The position numbers and the translations under genes are program-made. Below, piece by piece: positions 1-6,199 of a stretch of 10,464 nt of DNA (position 1 is its first letter; each line of letters begins with the position of its first letter). The notes below the pieces were generated by a model, which made no database searches, was not told the origin of the DNA, and saw only the letters and a list, made by a program, of their open reading frames with translations. This DNA is from Treponema sp. UBA1798 (GTDB taxonomy: Bacteria; Spirochaetota; Spirochaetia; Treponematales; Treponemataceae): the NCBI GenBank assembly GCA_002319875.1, contig DCFS01000291.1, positions 19,018 through 29,481 on the forward strand, given 5' to 3'.

Positions 1-20
1 AACATCGCACTTTCAGAGTT

Positions 21-48
21 ACCTCTAAAACCTGAAGTTTTCAGAGGT
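21..48. repeat. Imperfect inverted repeat (hairpin) beyond the terminator
   Basis: ACCTCT (21-26) and AAAAC (27-31) pair with GTTTT (37-41) and AGAGGT (43-48), leaving one bulged base (42) and a 5-nt loop (32-36). The word TTTCAGAG occurs at both 11-18 and 39-46. No T-run follows on either strand, so it does not read as a terminator. Function is unknown; it may be part of an interspersed repeat or of something left of the window. Confidence 0.4.
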
Positions 49-54
49 TCCATT

Positions 55-92
55 AAAAAAAAGACCGCGGTAGTTTTTCAACTTCGCGGTCT
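55..92 (-). terminator. Rho-independent terminator after the bS22-like gene
   Basis: Read on the minus strand, AGACCGCG (92-85) pairs perfectly with CGCGGTCT (69-62). The loop is 15 nt and the stem is followed by a run of T (plus-strand A at 55-62). An 8-bp GC-rich stem plus a U-tract is the classic intrinsic terminator. It lies 27 bp after the stop codon of the small gene at 119-208 and closes the rpoZ-miaA-bS22 block. On the plus strand the stem is not followed by T, so it works in one direction only. Confidence 0.88.
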
Positions 93-118
93 CGACTGGC
101 ATATGCAGCAGTTAAAAA

Positions 119-208
119 CTACTTATTCTTATGCCGATTTCTTCTAAGCATCTTCTTTCGCTTATGTGTCGCCATCTTCTGGCGCTTTCTTTTCTTTCCA
201 CAGGGCAC
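119..208 (-). CDS. bS22/mS38-like small ribosomal protein (AURKAIP1/COX24 domain)
   Basis: A 29-residue, extremely basic protein starting MPCGKKRKRQKMATHKRKK and ending NRHKNK. Arg and Lys make up more than half of it. The pattern K-x-x-T-H-K-R-K-K-x-L-R-R-N-R-H-K matches the short bacterial AURKAIP1/COX24 family, homologous to mitochondrial mS38 and mycobacterial bS22, which bind the small ribosomal subunit. The start is GTG at 208, preceded by a strong Shine-Dalgarno AAGGAG (221-216) with 7 nt spacing; the stop is TAG at 119-121. It lies 55 bp after miaA, has its own candidate promoter (244-272) and is followed by an intrinsic terminator. Ribosomal function is inferred from the family. The gene is short enough to be missed by automated callers. 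Confidence 0.85.
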   Translation of the reverse strand: MPCGKKRKRQKMATHKRKKMLRRNRHKNK

Positions 209-243
209 GATGGCACTCCTTGTTCTTTTATAGAGACTTGTAT

Positions 244-272
244 ATTATGGCTTCTTTCTTATCTTACGTCAA
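244..272 (-). promoter_or_regulatory. Candidate sigma70 promoter for the bS22-like gene
   Basis: On the minus strand TTGACG (272-267) and CATAAT (249-244) are separated by exactly 17 nt. Each hexamer matches consensus at 5 of 6 positions. The -35 overlaps the last two sense codons of miaA (TTG ACG) directly before its TAA stop (266-264). The expected start point near 237 gives a leader of about 30 nt with a good ribosome-binding site. It would let the small ribosomal protein be expressed independently of miaA. Confidence 0.6.
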
Positions 273-1277
273 GTGTACAGCAGAATAAAAAGCCTTTATT
301 TTATCTAACACCGTTTCCGAAAAATCAAGTCCTTCCGGCAGGGGACAGAAAGAAGCATCCGGAATGCCACGCATAGCGGTATACTGCTTTTTTGCGTAGC
401 GGCGGCTGTCCTGTTTAATACGCTCTCTGACCCTGTCAAGCCGCATATCATGAAGGCAGGAAGAATCCACGCCTGAAGGAAACGTATCTGCAAACTCCCG
501 GTACCCTATGGCTCTCATGCCGGGATCCGATGCCCTGTAACCGTCATGAAGCAACCGGTTATATTCTTCAATAAGCCCCTGCTCAAACATGGCATCCGTA
601 CGCTTATCAATTCTTTCGTACAGTTCCCTGCGGCTGCGACCCAGCACCAGTATACAGAACCTGTAGTTTTTCCTTAGTTCACGGGAAAGAGAAAACGAAC
701 TTAAAGGCCTTCCTGCTGAATGAAAAACTTCCAGCGCTCTGACAATCCTGTATGCGTCATTCGGGTGTATGTGTACCGCGCTTACAGGATCACACTGTAA
801 AAGTTCCTTATACAGTATTCCGCTTCCTTCCAGTGCGGCCCGTTTTTCAAGCTGCCGCCGGATTACAGTGTCCCCCTGAGGCGTTTCCGGCAGCCCCGTA
901 AGAAAGCAGCGTATATAGAAACCGGCTCCTCCCATTACGACGGGAAGTTTTCCCCGCCTCCAGATCTCCGTACAGCATGTATCTGCCATACGGACAAATG
1001 AAGAAACACTGAATTGTTCATCGGGGTTACAGATATCAATAAGATGATGCGGTATCTGATGCTGCAGTTCCGCGTCAGGTTTTGCGGTCCCGATATCCAT
1101 ACCACGGTACACCTGCATGGAATCCGCGTTTACTATCTCGGCCTTTCCTTTAAAAAAAAACGGACTGTTCTGTCCGAATAAAGAAAAGGACAAAACAGTC
1201 TTTCCGCTGGCTGTCGGTGCAAAAATAACCAGTACCGGTATTTTCGGCGTACCCGCAGATTCATTACTGCTGTTCAA
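264..1277 (-). CDS. miaA: tRNA dimethylallyltransferase MiaA
   Basis: Transfers a dimethylallyl group from DMAPP to N6 of A37 in tRNAs that read codons beginning with U; cytoplasmic. Visible motifs in order: P-loop APTASGKT (res 20-27), NADSMQVYRGMDIGTAKP (50-67, containing the catalytic-region Asp), IPHHLIDI (75-82), GGAGFYI (116-122), HPNDAYRIVRALEV (171-184), MRAIGYREF (254-262) and the tRNA-binding RRYAKKQ (292-298). The 337 residues are slightly longer than the usual 300-316, mainly through terminal extensions. The start is TTG at 1277: an in-frame TAA lies four codons upstream and the only nearby ATG is out of frame. The gene overlaps the rpoZ 3' end by 14 nt and has no clear Shine-Dalgarno, so translation is probably coupled to rpoZ. 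Family assignment is secure; the exact start is less so. Confidence 0.95.
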   Translation of the reverse strand: MNSSNESAGTPKIPVLVIFAPTASGKTVLSFSLFGQNSPFFFKGKAEIVNADSMQVYRGMDIGTAKPDAELQHQIPHHLIDICNPDEQFSVSSFVRMADTCCTEIWRRGKLPVVMGGAGFYIRCFLTGLPETPQGDTVIRRQLEKRAALEGSGILYKELLQCDPVSAVHIHPNDAYRIVRALEVFHSAGRPLSSFSLSRELRKNYRFCILVLGRSRRELYERIDKRTDAMFEQGLIEEYNRLLHDGYRASDPGMRAIGYREFADTFPSGVDSSCLHDMRLDRVRERIKQDSRRYAKKQYTAMRGIPDASFCPLPEGLDFSETVLDKIKAFYSAVHLT

Positions 1278-1458
1278 TACGATAGTTTACCTGTTTTGTA
1301 AAAACCTGACGGGCAGCAAGAGAAACAACTTTTCCGTCATTCTCATCGATAGTGGGATCTTTTATCCGTGACATCTGATACGCACGTCTGCTTGCTGCAA
1401 CCGTTATTTCATATATATTATCAGAAAATCTTACGAGTTCTTCAATCGGGAAAATCAT
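1264..1458 (-). CDS. rpoZ: DNA-directed RNA polymerase omega subunit
   Basis: A 64-residue protein starting MIFPIEELVRFSDNIYEITV. It contains the omega core pattern ASRRAYQMSRI...GKVVSLAARQVFT, equivalent to the A-x-x-R-A and I-A-x-R-x-I-x region of other omegas. Omega wraps the C-terminus of beta-prime and helps assemble RNA polymerase. The ATG at 1458 was chosen over an upstream in-frame ATG at 1503 because the -10 and -35 boxes lie at 1480-1508 and GAGG sits 7 nt before 1458. The longer form would begin inside the promoter. First gene of the rpoZ-miaA unit, overlapping miaA by 14 nt. Confidence 0.9.
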   Translation of the reverse strand: MIFPIEELVRFSDNIYEITVAASRRAYQMSRIKDPTIDENDGKVVSLAARQVFTKQVNYRIEQQ

Positions 1459-1479
1459 TATACTACCTCTGATTAAATA

Positions 1480-1508
1480 AGTATAGCGGTTTATATGCAT
1501 CATGTCAA
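1480..1508 (-). promoter_or_regulatory. Strong sigma70 promoter for rpoZ-miaA
   Basis: On the minus strand a perfect -35 TTGACA (1508-1503), a 17-nt spacer and the -10 TATACT (1485-1480, 5 of 6) are present. The predicted start near 1473 gives a 5' leader of about 15 nt with GAGG before the ATG at 1458. This is one of the best promoter matches in the window, and it fixes the rpoZ start. Confidence 0.85.
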
Positions 1509-1574
1509 ACGGATGTATAACAGCGCGGACTTCATACGGACTTCTGCAATCGCTCCATTTTATATAAAAACAAA

Positions 1575-1603
1575 TTGTCAGAAACGGATATATGTCATAT
1601 AAT
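1575..1603 (+). promoter_or_regulatory. Strong sigma70 promoter for cheX-recO-recJ
   Basis: TTGTCA (1575-1580, 5 of 6), a 17-nt spacer and a perfect TATAAT (1598-1603). The predicted start is near 1610, giving a leader of about 80 nt before the likely cheX ATG at 1689. It is divergent from the rpoZ promoter, with 66 bp between the two -35 boxes. No other promoter of similar quality was seen before recO or recJ. Confidence 0.8.
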
Positions 1604-1622
1604 GGGAAAGACAGAAAAGAGT

Positions 1623-1672
1623 CCGGGACACATATAATTGTGTTCCGGTATGTTTAATCAGAAAATAACCGG
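1623..1672 (+). promoter_or_regulatory. Structured cheX leader: 10-bp hairpin with a competing stem
   Basis: In the RNA, CCGGGACACA (1623-1632) pairs with TGTGTTCCGG (1639-1648) over 10 bp including one G-U, closing a 6-nt loop. The 3' arm plus base 1649 (CCGGT, 1645-1649) can instead pair with ACCGG (1668-1672), so the two folds exclude each other. There is no U-tract, so this is not an ordinary terminator. The pairing is seen directly; a regulatory role is inference. Confidence 0.4.
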
Positions 1673-1688
1673 ATACGAGAATACCAGC

Positions 1689-2150
1689 ATGGATGTTAAA
1701 ATAATAAACCCGTTTCTCAGTGCAGCACTATCCGTTTTTGAGGATATGTTTTCCATAACCCCCACGAACAAAGAGCCGTATCTTATGAAAATAACCACCG
1801 GCCATCAATGGGAAATTTCCGGAATCATCGGTCTTACCGGTGATTATAACGGCATTGTTGCCTTCCGGCTGCATAAAGTCCTTGCGGAAAAAATGCTGGA
1901 ATTATCGGATATCACAATTGACAATCCCGAAGAAAAAGAAAATCTTATATCCGGTCTTATCAGTGAATTCACGAATATCGTTGCAAGCCATGCAACGTCT
2001 GCAATAAAAGAAGTCAATATCGGTGTTTCTCCGCCGGTTGTAGTATCAGGACACAACCACACCATTTCCTGGCCGCATAATTACCCGGTCGTCGCAATTC
2101 CTTTCGTTACACAGTACGGACCGTTTGAAGTAGATGTATGCTTTAAATAA
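1689..2150 (+). CDS. cheX: CheX-family CheY-P phosphatase
   Basis: A 153-residue cytoplasmic protein beginning MDVKIINPFLSAALSVFEDM, the usual N-terminal pattern of CheX (INPFxxA). The CheC/CheX/FliY phosphatase signature E-x-x-N is present as SEFTNIVASHA (E93, N96), followed by the GVSPPVVVSG segment. CheX dephosphorylates CheY-P to end a chemotactic signal and is characteristic of spirochaetes. Earlier in-frame starts exist (TTG 1638, ATG 1650), but they add a tail unlike the family and overlap the leader hairpin. No strong Shine-Dalgarno decides the start. It is followed after 6 bp by recO, so it appears to head a repair operon, and no cheA, cheW or cheY is nearby. Family is well supported; a paralogue with another target is possible. 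Confidence 0.88.
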   Translation: MDVKIINPFLSAALSVFEDMFSITPTNKEPYLMKITTGHQWEISGIIGLTGDYNGIVAFRLHKVLAEKMLELSDITIDNPEEKENLISGLISEFTNIVASHATSAIKEVNIGVSPPVVVSGHNHTISWPHNYPVVAIPFVTQYGPFEVDVCFK

Positions 2151-2156
2151 CCGGTG

Positions 2157-2945
2157 ATGTCACGAAATTATTTTGAAGAGGCATTGATAGTATCTGCCGC
2201 TCCGCTTGGAGAAAATAACAGAAACATCTGCTTTTTTACTGCTGAAGACGGTATATCATATGCAGTATTATACGGCGGACCGAAAAGCAAAATGCGCTCT
2301 CTTGTTTCTTCCTGGAACAGGGGTATGCTGTATCTCTATAAAGATGAAATCCGCAAATCAATAAAAATTACTGATTTTGATGTAAAAAATTTTCATACCA
2401 CCTTTCGTGAAAGTCTTTTCAAGTCATGGGCAGCGTCACTTTCGGTTGAAATGCTCATAAAAACAAAATGTGCAGGTTGTTCAAAAGAAAGCTGGACGCT
2501 GTTAAACGGATTTCTCGATGGCCTTGATATATGCGGAGAACCTGCCGGCAGGCTTGGACTTATCCGTTATTTATGGCGTTATATAGGTCTGCTTGGTGTA
2601 CGTCCGGACACGGAAACCTGCGTCCATTGCGGAGGGCCTCTTATTGCTGGAAATTCTGAGGATAATACGGTATCATACTCCGGACCGGAAAGCGCATTCA
2701 GCATAGCGGAAAATGGTTTTTTATGCGGCGATTGTGCACAACTGAATCCGGCAGGAATCATCCCGGTCAATGGCAGGGCAATCAGATATCTTTCAGCCAC
2801 TGCCCGGCAGGAGCCCGGGATTGTACGTTCCATGCAAATCGATACGGTTTCCGTACATGAAATGAAACAGCTTGTATTTCTGCTGGCGGAAGCATCCGCA
2901 TGTACAAAACTAAAATCACTGGAGTCCGGTATAGGAATATTATGA
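2157..2945 (+). CDS. recO: DNA repair protein RecO
   Basis: A 262-residue protein. RecO anneals DNA and, with RecF/RecR, loads RecA on SSB-coated single strands. The N-terminal OB-fold is seen as EEALIVSAAPLGENNRNICFFTAEDG through YAVLYGGPKSKMRS (about res 6-50). A helical region follows (FRESLFKSWAASLSVEM, GRLGLIRYLWRYIGLLG). A C4 zinc motif is present: CVHC (C155, C158) and CGDC (C190, C193). The ATG at 2157 was chosen; a GTG directly before it at 2154 is also possible. The start is 6 bp after the cheX stop with no strong ribosome-binding site, suggesting translational coupling. Length is close to typical RecO (about 240-260). Confidence 0.92.
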   Translation: MSRNYFEEALIVSAAPLGENNRNICFFTAEDGISYAVLYGGPKSKMRSLVSSWNRGMLYLYKDEIRKSIKITDFDVKNFHTTFRESLFKSWAASLSVEMLIKTKCAGCSKESWTLLNGFLDGLDICGEPAGRLGLIRYLWRYIGLLGVRPDTETCVHCGGPLIAGNSEDNTVSYSGPESAFSIAENGFLCGDCAQLNPAGIIPVNGRAIRYLSATARQEPGIVRSMQIDTVSVHEMKQLVFLLAEASACTKLKSLESGIGIL

Positions 2946-3004
2946 AACTTACATGTAAAATAAATCAAAAGAAAAACCCGGCAGGAAACAAAATCTGTGA
3001 GTAA
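2942..3004 (+). other. Possible 20-codon bridging ORF between recO and recJ
   Basis: An ATG at 2942 overlaps the recO stop as ATGA. The frame encodes 20 residues starting MKLTCKINQKKN and ends TAA at 3002-3004, overlapping the recJ GTG start (2997). Its position would let ribosomes pass from recO to recJ across the 51-nt gap. No family is recognised, and it could be a chance ORF. It may matter for coupling rather than for the peptide. Confidence 0.3.
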
Positions 3005-5135
3005 CTGGAATAAAAAAACAGTACCGAAGGAAGTGGTAAAAGCACTGAATAAAAAATTCGGCGTAGATATGCTGACTGCATCCATACTGATACGGCGCGG
3101 TATTACAGAGGGCAGTGATATACTTTATTTTCTGGAAGACGATCTGCGGTTTCAGCATAGCCCGTTTCTGTTCAATTCGATGGAAGATGCAGTTGACCGT
3201 ATTCTCAGTGCCCGTGACGAAGGTGAAAAAGTTCTGATCTTCGGAGACAGGGACGTAGACGGAATTGCCAGCACTACGGTACTTTATGACTGCCTCAGGG
3301 ACATGCACATTGAGGTAAGCTGGCGGCTTCCGACAGGTGATGACACCTACGGCCTTTCAACTGCCGTTATAGATCAGTTCGCCGAAACTAACGGAACGCT
3401 TATTATTACCGTAGACTGCGGCATATCGAATAATGTTGAAATCGCATATGCTGCAGAAAAATGTATCGATGTGATCGTCGTCGACCATCATAATCCGCCG
3501 GAAGAACTGCCTCAGCCGGCTATCATCGTAAATCCGAAAATGACTGATTCAGGGTATCCCTTCCCGGATATTTCCGGATGCGCCGTAGTTTACAAACTGG
3601 TGGAAGCGCTCCGCTTCAGCAAAACCGAATTATACAAACAGGATATCTGTCTGATGAATGTGCGTCCTGTTAACGATGCATATACGATTGAATGCATAAA
3701 AGTAAGAAATCTTGTAGAAAAAGCCCATTTTGAAGAAACTATCATACAGAATTCGATATCGATAACCCAGACAAGATTATTGCCGTTTTTGAACGGGCAG
3801 CAGATATTCGTGTGGGACAGCGGAATCATCAGAACACAGCTGGTCCGTATTTTCGGAAACAATGTTGAATTTAACATGATGGATGTCAGACCGGAAATAA
3901 CGAAACTGATTCCTTCTGTTGAAGGAAAAAGTCTGCTTGCCCTGAAGGATATGTCCCGGATAGCCCGGTACACTGAAAAACCACCGACAGAACTGGAAGG
4001 TTTTTTCAATATTTTCGTTTCTTTTATACAGAAAAAAACTGCACAGGCGTTCCCTGCCGATGCAAAAGCAGAAGAAAAAGATCTTCAGCTTGTCATGCTG
4101 GCGGCAATTGCGGACATAATGCCTATCAAAAATGAAAACAGGATCTTTATCCGCCGGGGGCTTGCTTCAATAAATGCAGGATCCGTAAGACCCGGACTCA
4201 TGGAACTGCTTTCAAGACTGGGGCTGCTGGGTAAACGGATAACATCTACCGTTATTTCATGGGAAGTTACCCCCGTACTGAATGCTGCAGGCAGACTCGG
4301 ACATCCGGAACTGGCGATTCAAATGTTTATTGCAGAAAATGCGCAGGAAAGGGATAAACTTGCTGAAAAAATAATTGCTCTGAATTCTGAACGTAAACAG
4401 ATTATGTCCGATACTATCGTTATTGCAGAACCGCAGGCAAAGGCAAGCCTTGAGGCGTACAGTGGAAATCTCTGTGTCGTTATCGACGGCCGGATTAACA
4501 GGGGCATTACAGGCATCCTTTCTTCACGGCTCGTCCAGATGTTTAATGTACCGGCGATAGTAGTCACTTTTCTGGATAATGATACTGCCGTAGGTTCAAT
4601 GCGCAGTTGTAAAGGATACGACCTGACGGTTTTTCTCGGACAGTTCGGAGATCTGTTTATCAATCACGGCGGTCATACGTATGCCGGCGGGTTCAGTTTC
4701 AAAAAAGACCGCCTTAATGAATTTTCTTCACGGCTGGCCGAACTGGCACCTGCCATTGAGCTGGACAAAAATGATACCGGAATAACTGATATTGACGCGG
4801 AACTCCCTCCGCAGTATATGGTCCCGTCACTGCTTGATTTTGTCGATAAATTTGAACCCTTCGGTGCCGGAAACAGCCAGCTGGTATTTCTGTCAAAATC
4901 CTTAAAAGTGGCCGATGTACAAATCATCGGTAAAACGGACCGGCAGCATCTGAAAATTACATTTGACTGCGGAAAAATAAAATGGCCGGCCCTTCTCTGG
5001 GATGGTGCAGACCGTCTGCACCGCGATTTTGAAAACGGCGACAGGCTTGATGTCCTCTATCATGTCACCCGGAATACTTTTAATGGAATGGAAACGCCGC
5101 AGATGATTCTGACTGATTTACGGAAATCCGAATAG
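2997..5135 (+). CDS. recJ: Single-stranded-DNA-specific exonuclease RecJ
   Basis: A 712-residue DHH/DHHA1 phosphoesterase, a 5'-3' ssDNA exonuclease acting in recombination and mismatch repair. Catalytic motifs: FGDRDVDG (D84, D86, D88), VDCGISN (D140), the DHH triad (163-165) and ADIMPI (372-377). NAAGRLG (429-435) and the DHHA1 signature NHGGHTYAGG (556-565) follow, then a C-terminal OB-like region (about 600-712). It is longer than the roughly 577-residue E. coli protein. Much of the excess is a segment at about 205-360, between the DHH motif and ADIMPI, with no recognised family. The start is GTG at 2997 with AGGA (2983-2986) 10 nt upstream. It follows recO in the same unit. Confidence 0.95.
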   Translation: MSNWNKKTVPKEVVKALNKKFGVDMLTASILIRRGITEGSDILYFLEDDLRFQHSPFLFNSMEDAVDRILSARDEGEKVLIFGDRDVDGIASTTVLYDCLRDMHIEVSWRLPTGDDTYGLSTAVIDQFAETNGTLIITVDCGISNNVEIAYAAEKCIDVIVVDHHNPPEELPQPAIIVNPKMTDSGYPFPDISGCAVVYKLVEALRFSKTELYKQDICLMNVRPVNDAYTIECIKVRNLVEKAHFEETIIQNSISITQTRLLPFLNGQQIFVWDSGIIRTQLVRIFGNNVEFNMMDVRPEITKLIPSVEGKSLLALKDMSRIARYTEKPPTELEGFFNIFVSFIQKKTAQAFPADAKAEEKDLQLVMLAAIADIMPIKNENRIFIRRGLASINAGSVRPGLMELLSRLGLLGKRITSTVISWEVTPVLNAAGRLGHPELAIQMFIAENAQERDKLAEKIIALNSERKQIMSDTIVIAEPQAKASLEAYSGNLCVVIDGRINRGITGILSSRLVQMFNVPAIVVTFLDNDTAVGSMRSCKGYDLTVFLGQFGDLFINHGGHTYAGGFSFKKDRLNEFSSRLAELAPAIELDKNDTGITDIDAELPPQYMVPSLLDFVDKFEPFGAGNSQLVFLSKSLKVADVQIIGKTDRQHLKITFDCGKIKWPALLWDGADRLHRDFENGDRLDVLYHVTRNTFNGMETPQMILTDLRKSE

Positions 5136-5168
5136 CCGGAAAAAATATTGTATATCTGTTACTTTCAC

Positions 5169-5178
5169 AAGGAGGAGG
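5169..5178 (+). promoter_or_regulatory. Very strong ribosome-binding site before the M23-like gene
   Basis: AAGGAGGAGG ends 10 nt before the ATG at 5189. It is the best Shine-Dalgarno in the window and contrasts with the weak sites of cheX, recO and recJ, so this last gene may be translated at a higher rate. No convincing promoter was seen in the 53-bp gap after recJ. Confidence 0.8.
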
Positions 5179-5188
5179 ATTTTTAAAT

Positions 5189-6157
5189 ATGAAGTTAAAA
5201 AAGTTATTCCTGTCTGTTTTATCACTTTTTCTCATTCTGACAGCTGTAAAGGCCAGAGAAGCGGTATATACGGGAGACAGGTATACGATATCCCTTATAT
5301 ATAATGACAGTGCTTTTCCCGGGGATGCTGTTTTTGTACGCATGCGGCTCAGTGCTCCAAAAGGATACAAGAAATCAAAAACGGCAGCAGTACTGGAACT
5401 CCGCAATAAAAAAAAGAAAATAGACAGTACCGATTTCTTTTCAATCAAAAACGGAATAAATGGCGTAGAACTGCTTGCAGGCATTCCTCTGTCTTCCTTA
5501 CTTGAAGCCGAAGAGTACACGCTTGTAATTACTTATTCTTTTTCCGGCAGCAGTCCGATGGAATTTACACTTCCCTTTATTATAAAACCAAAAGAATTCA
5601 TTCAAAAAACTATTCCCGTCGGTGATAAAACTGTTAACACAAAGAATGGCAGCAGTTCGTCCCGTATAGAGCAGGCAGAAAAGTTGTCTTCCATACTGCA
5701 TACTGCAAACGCGGCAGACATTTTTCAGGCATCAAAATTTTCATCTCCGGTTACAGCCAGGCGCAGGATAGCAGAATTCGCAGAAAGAATACGTTATACC
5801 TATTCCGGCGGAGGTTCCTGCACAAAACTTCAGCAAGGTATAGATTACGCTATACCTGCAGGAACGACGGTTTCAGCCTGTGCTGACGGAAAAGTTGTTT
5901 TTGCAGAAAAACAGACTTCAACAGGTCTGAATGTGGTTATTGAACATCTTCCCGGGCTATTCAGTTTCTATTATCACCTGGATGCACTGAGTATAAAAGA
6001 AGGGCAAATCGTTAAGGAAGGCGATAAAATCGGACTTACCGAAGCCGGAGAAAGCGTTTTCAGTTCTGCCTTCCGATGGGAAATCTGTCTTAATACGGTA
6101 CCGGTAAATCCAGATTTTTTTACACAGGATTTTGCATTTGATGATAAAAAAAAATAA
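5189..6157 (+). CDS. Secreted LytM/M23-like protein with degenerate active site
   Basis: A 322-residue protein with a signal peptide (MKLKKLFLSVLSLFLILTAVKA, probable cleavage near A22), so periplasmic or surface-exposed. Residues about 25-135 are rich in beta-type sequence (possible Ig-like domain), followed by a polar linker and a C-terminal M23/LytM fold: GIDYAIPAGTTVSACADG (217-234), NVVIEHLPGLFSFYYHLDAL (248-267), IKEGQIVKEGDKIGLTEAG (269-287). Compared with active M23 enzymes, the H-x-x-x-D motif reads Q215...D219 and the H-x-H motif reads A294-F-R296; only the YYHLD histidine (H263) remains. It is therefore probably not a working zinc endopeptidase; it may activate or scaffold a hydrolase, as the degenerate LytM protein EnvC does for amidases. 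Last gene after recJ with a 53-bp gap. Fold is well supported; the role is inferred. Confidence 0.85.
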   Translation: MKLKKLFLSVLSLFLILTAVKAREAVYTGDRYTISLIYNDSAFPGDAVFVRMRLSAPKGYKKSKTAAVLELRNKKKKIDSTDFFSIKNGINGVELLAGIPLSSLLEAEEYTLVITYSFSGSSPMEFTLPFIIKPKEFIQKTIPVGDKTVNTKNGSSSSRIEQAEKLSSILHTANAADIFQASKFSSPVTARRRIAEFAERIRYTYSGGGSCTKLQQGIDYAIPAGTTVSACADGKVVFAEKQTSTGLNVVIEHLPGLFSFYYHLDALSIKEGQIVKEGDKIGLTEAGESVFSSAFRWEICLNTVPVNPDFFTQDFAFDDKKK

Positions 6158-6199
6158 ACGGCATACCCTTCCGGCATTAAATCAAATCAACAGCCCAAC

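Noticed and set aside
1..147. Plus-strand frame open from the window edge to TAA at 145-147
   Set aside because: It could be the tail of a gene entering from the left, but it runs through the terminator hairpin and into the antisense of the bS22-like gene. Forty-eight open codons can occur by chance.
131..376. Plus-strand ORF of 81 codons
   Set aside because: It is antisense to the bS22-like gene and the miaA end, has no ribosome-binding site, and its composition is that of a shadow frame.
1633..1638. Perfect TATAAT in the cheX leader
   Set aside because: There is no -35 at the right distance, and it forms the loop of the leader hairpin. The promoter at 1575-1603 is much better.
3590..4009. 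Minus-strand ORF of 139 codons opposite recJ
   Set aside because: It lies inside the recJ insertion on the opposite strand, with no start signals. The recJ frame is continuous and conserved on both sides.
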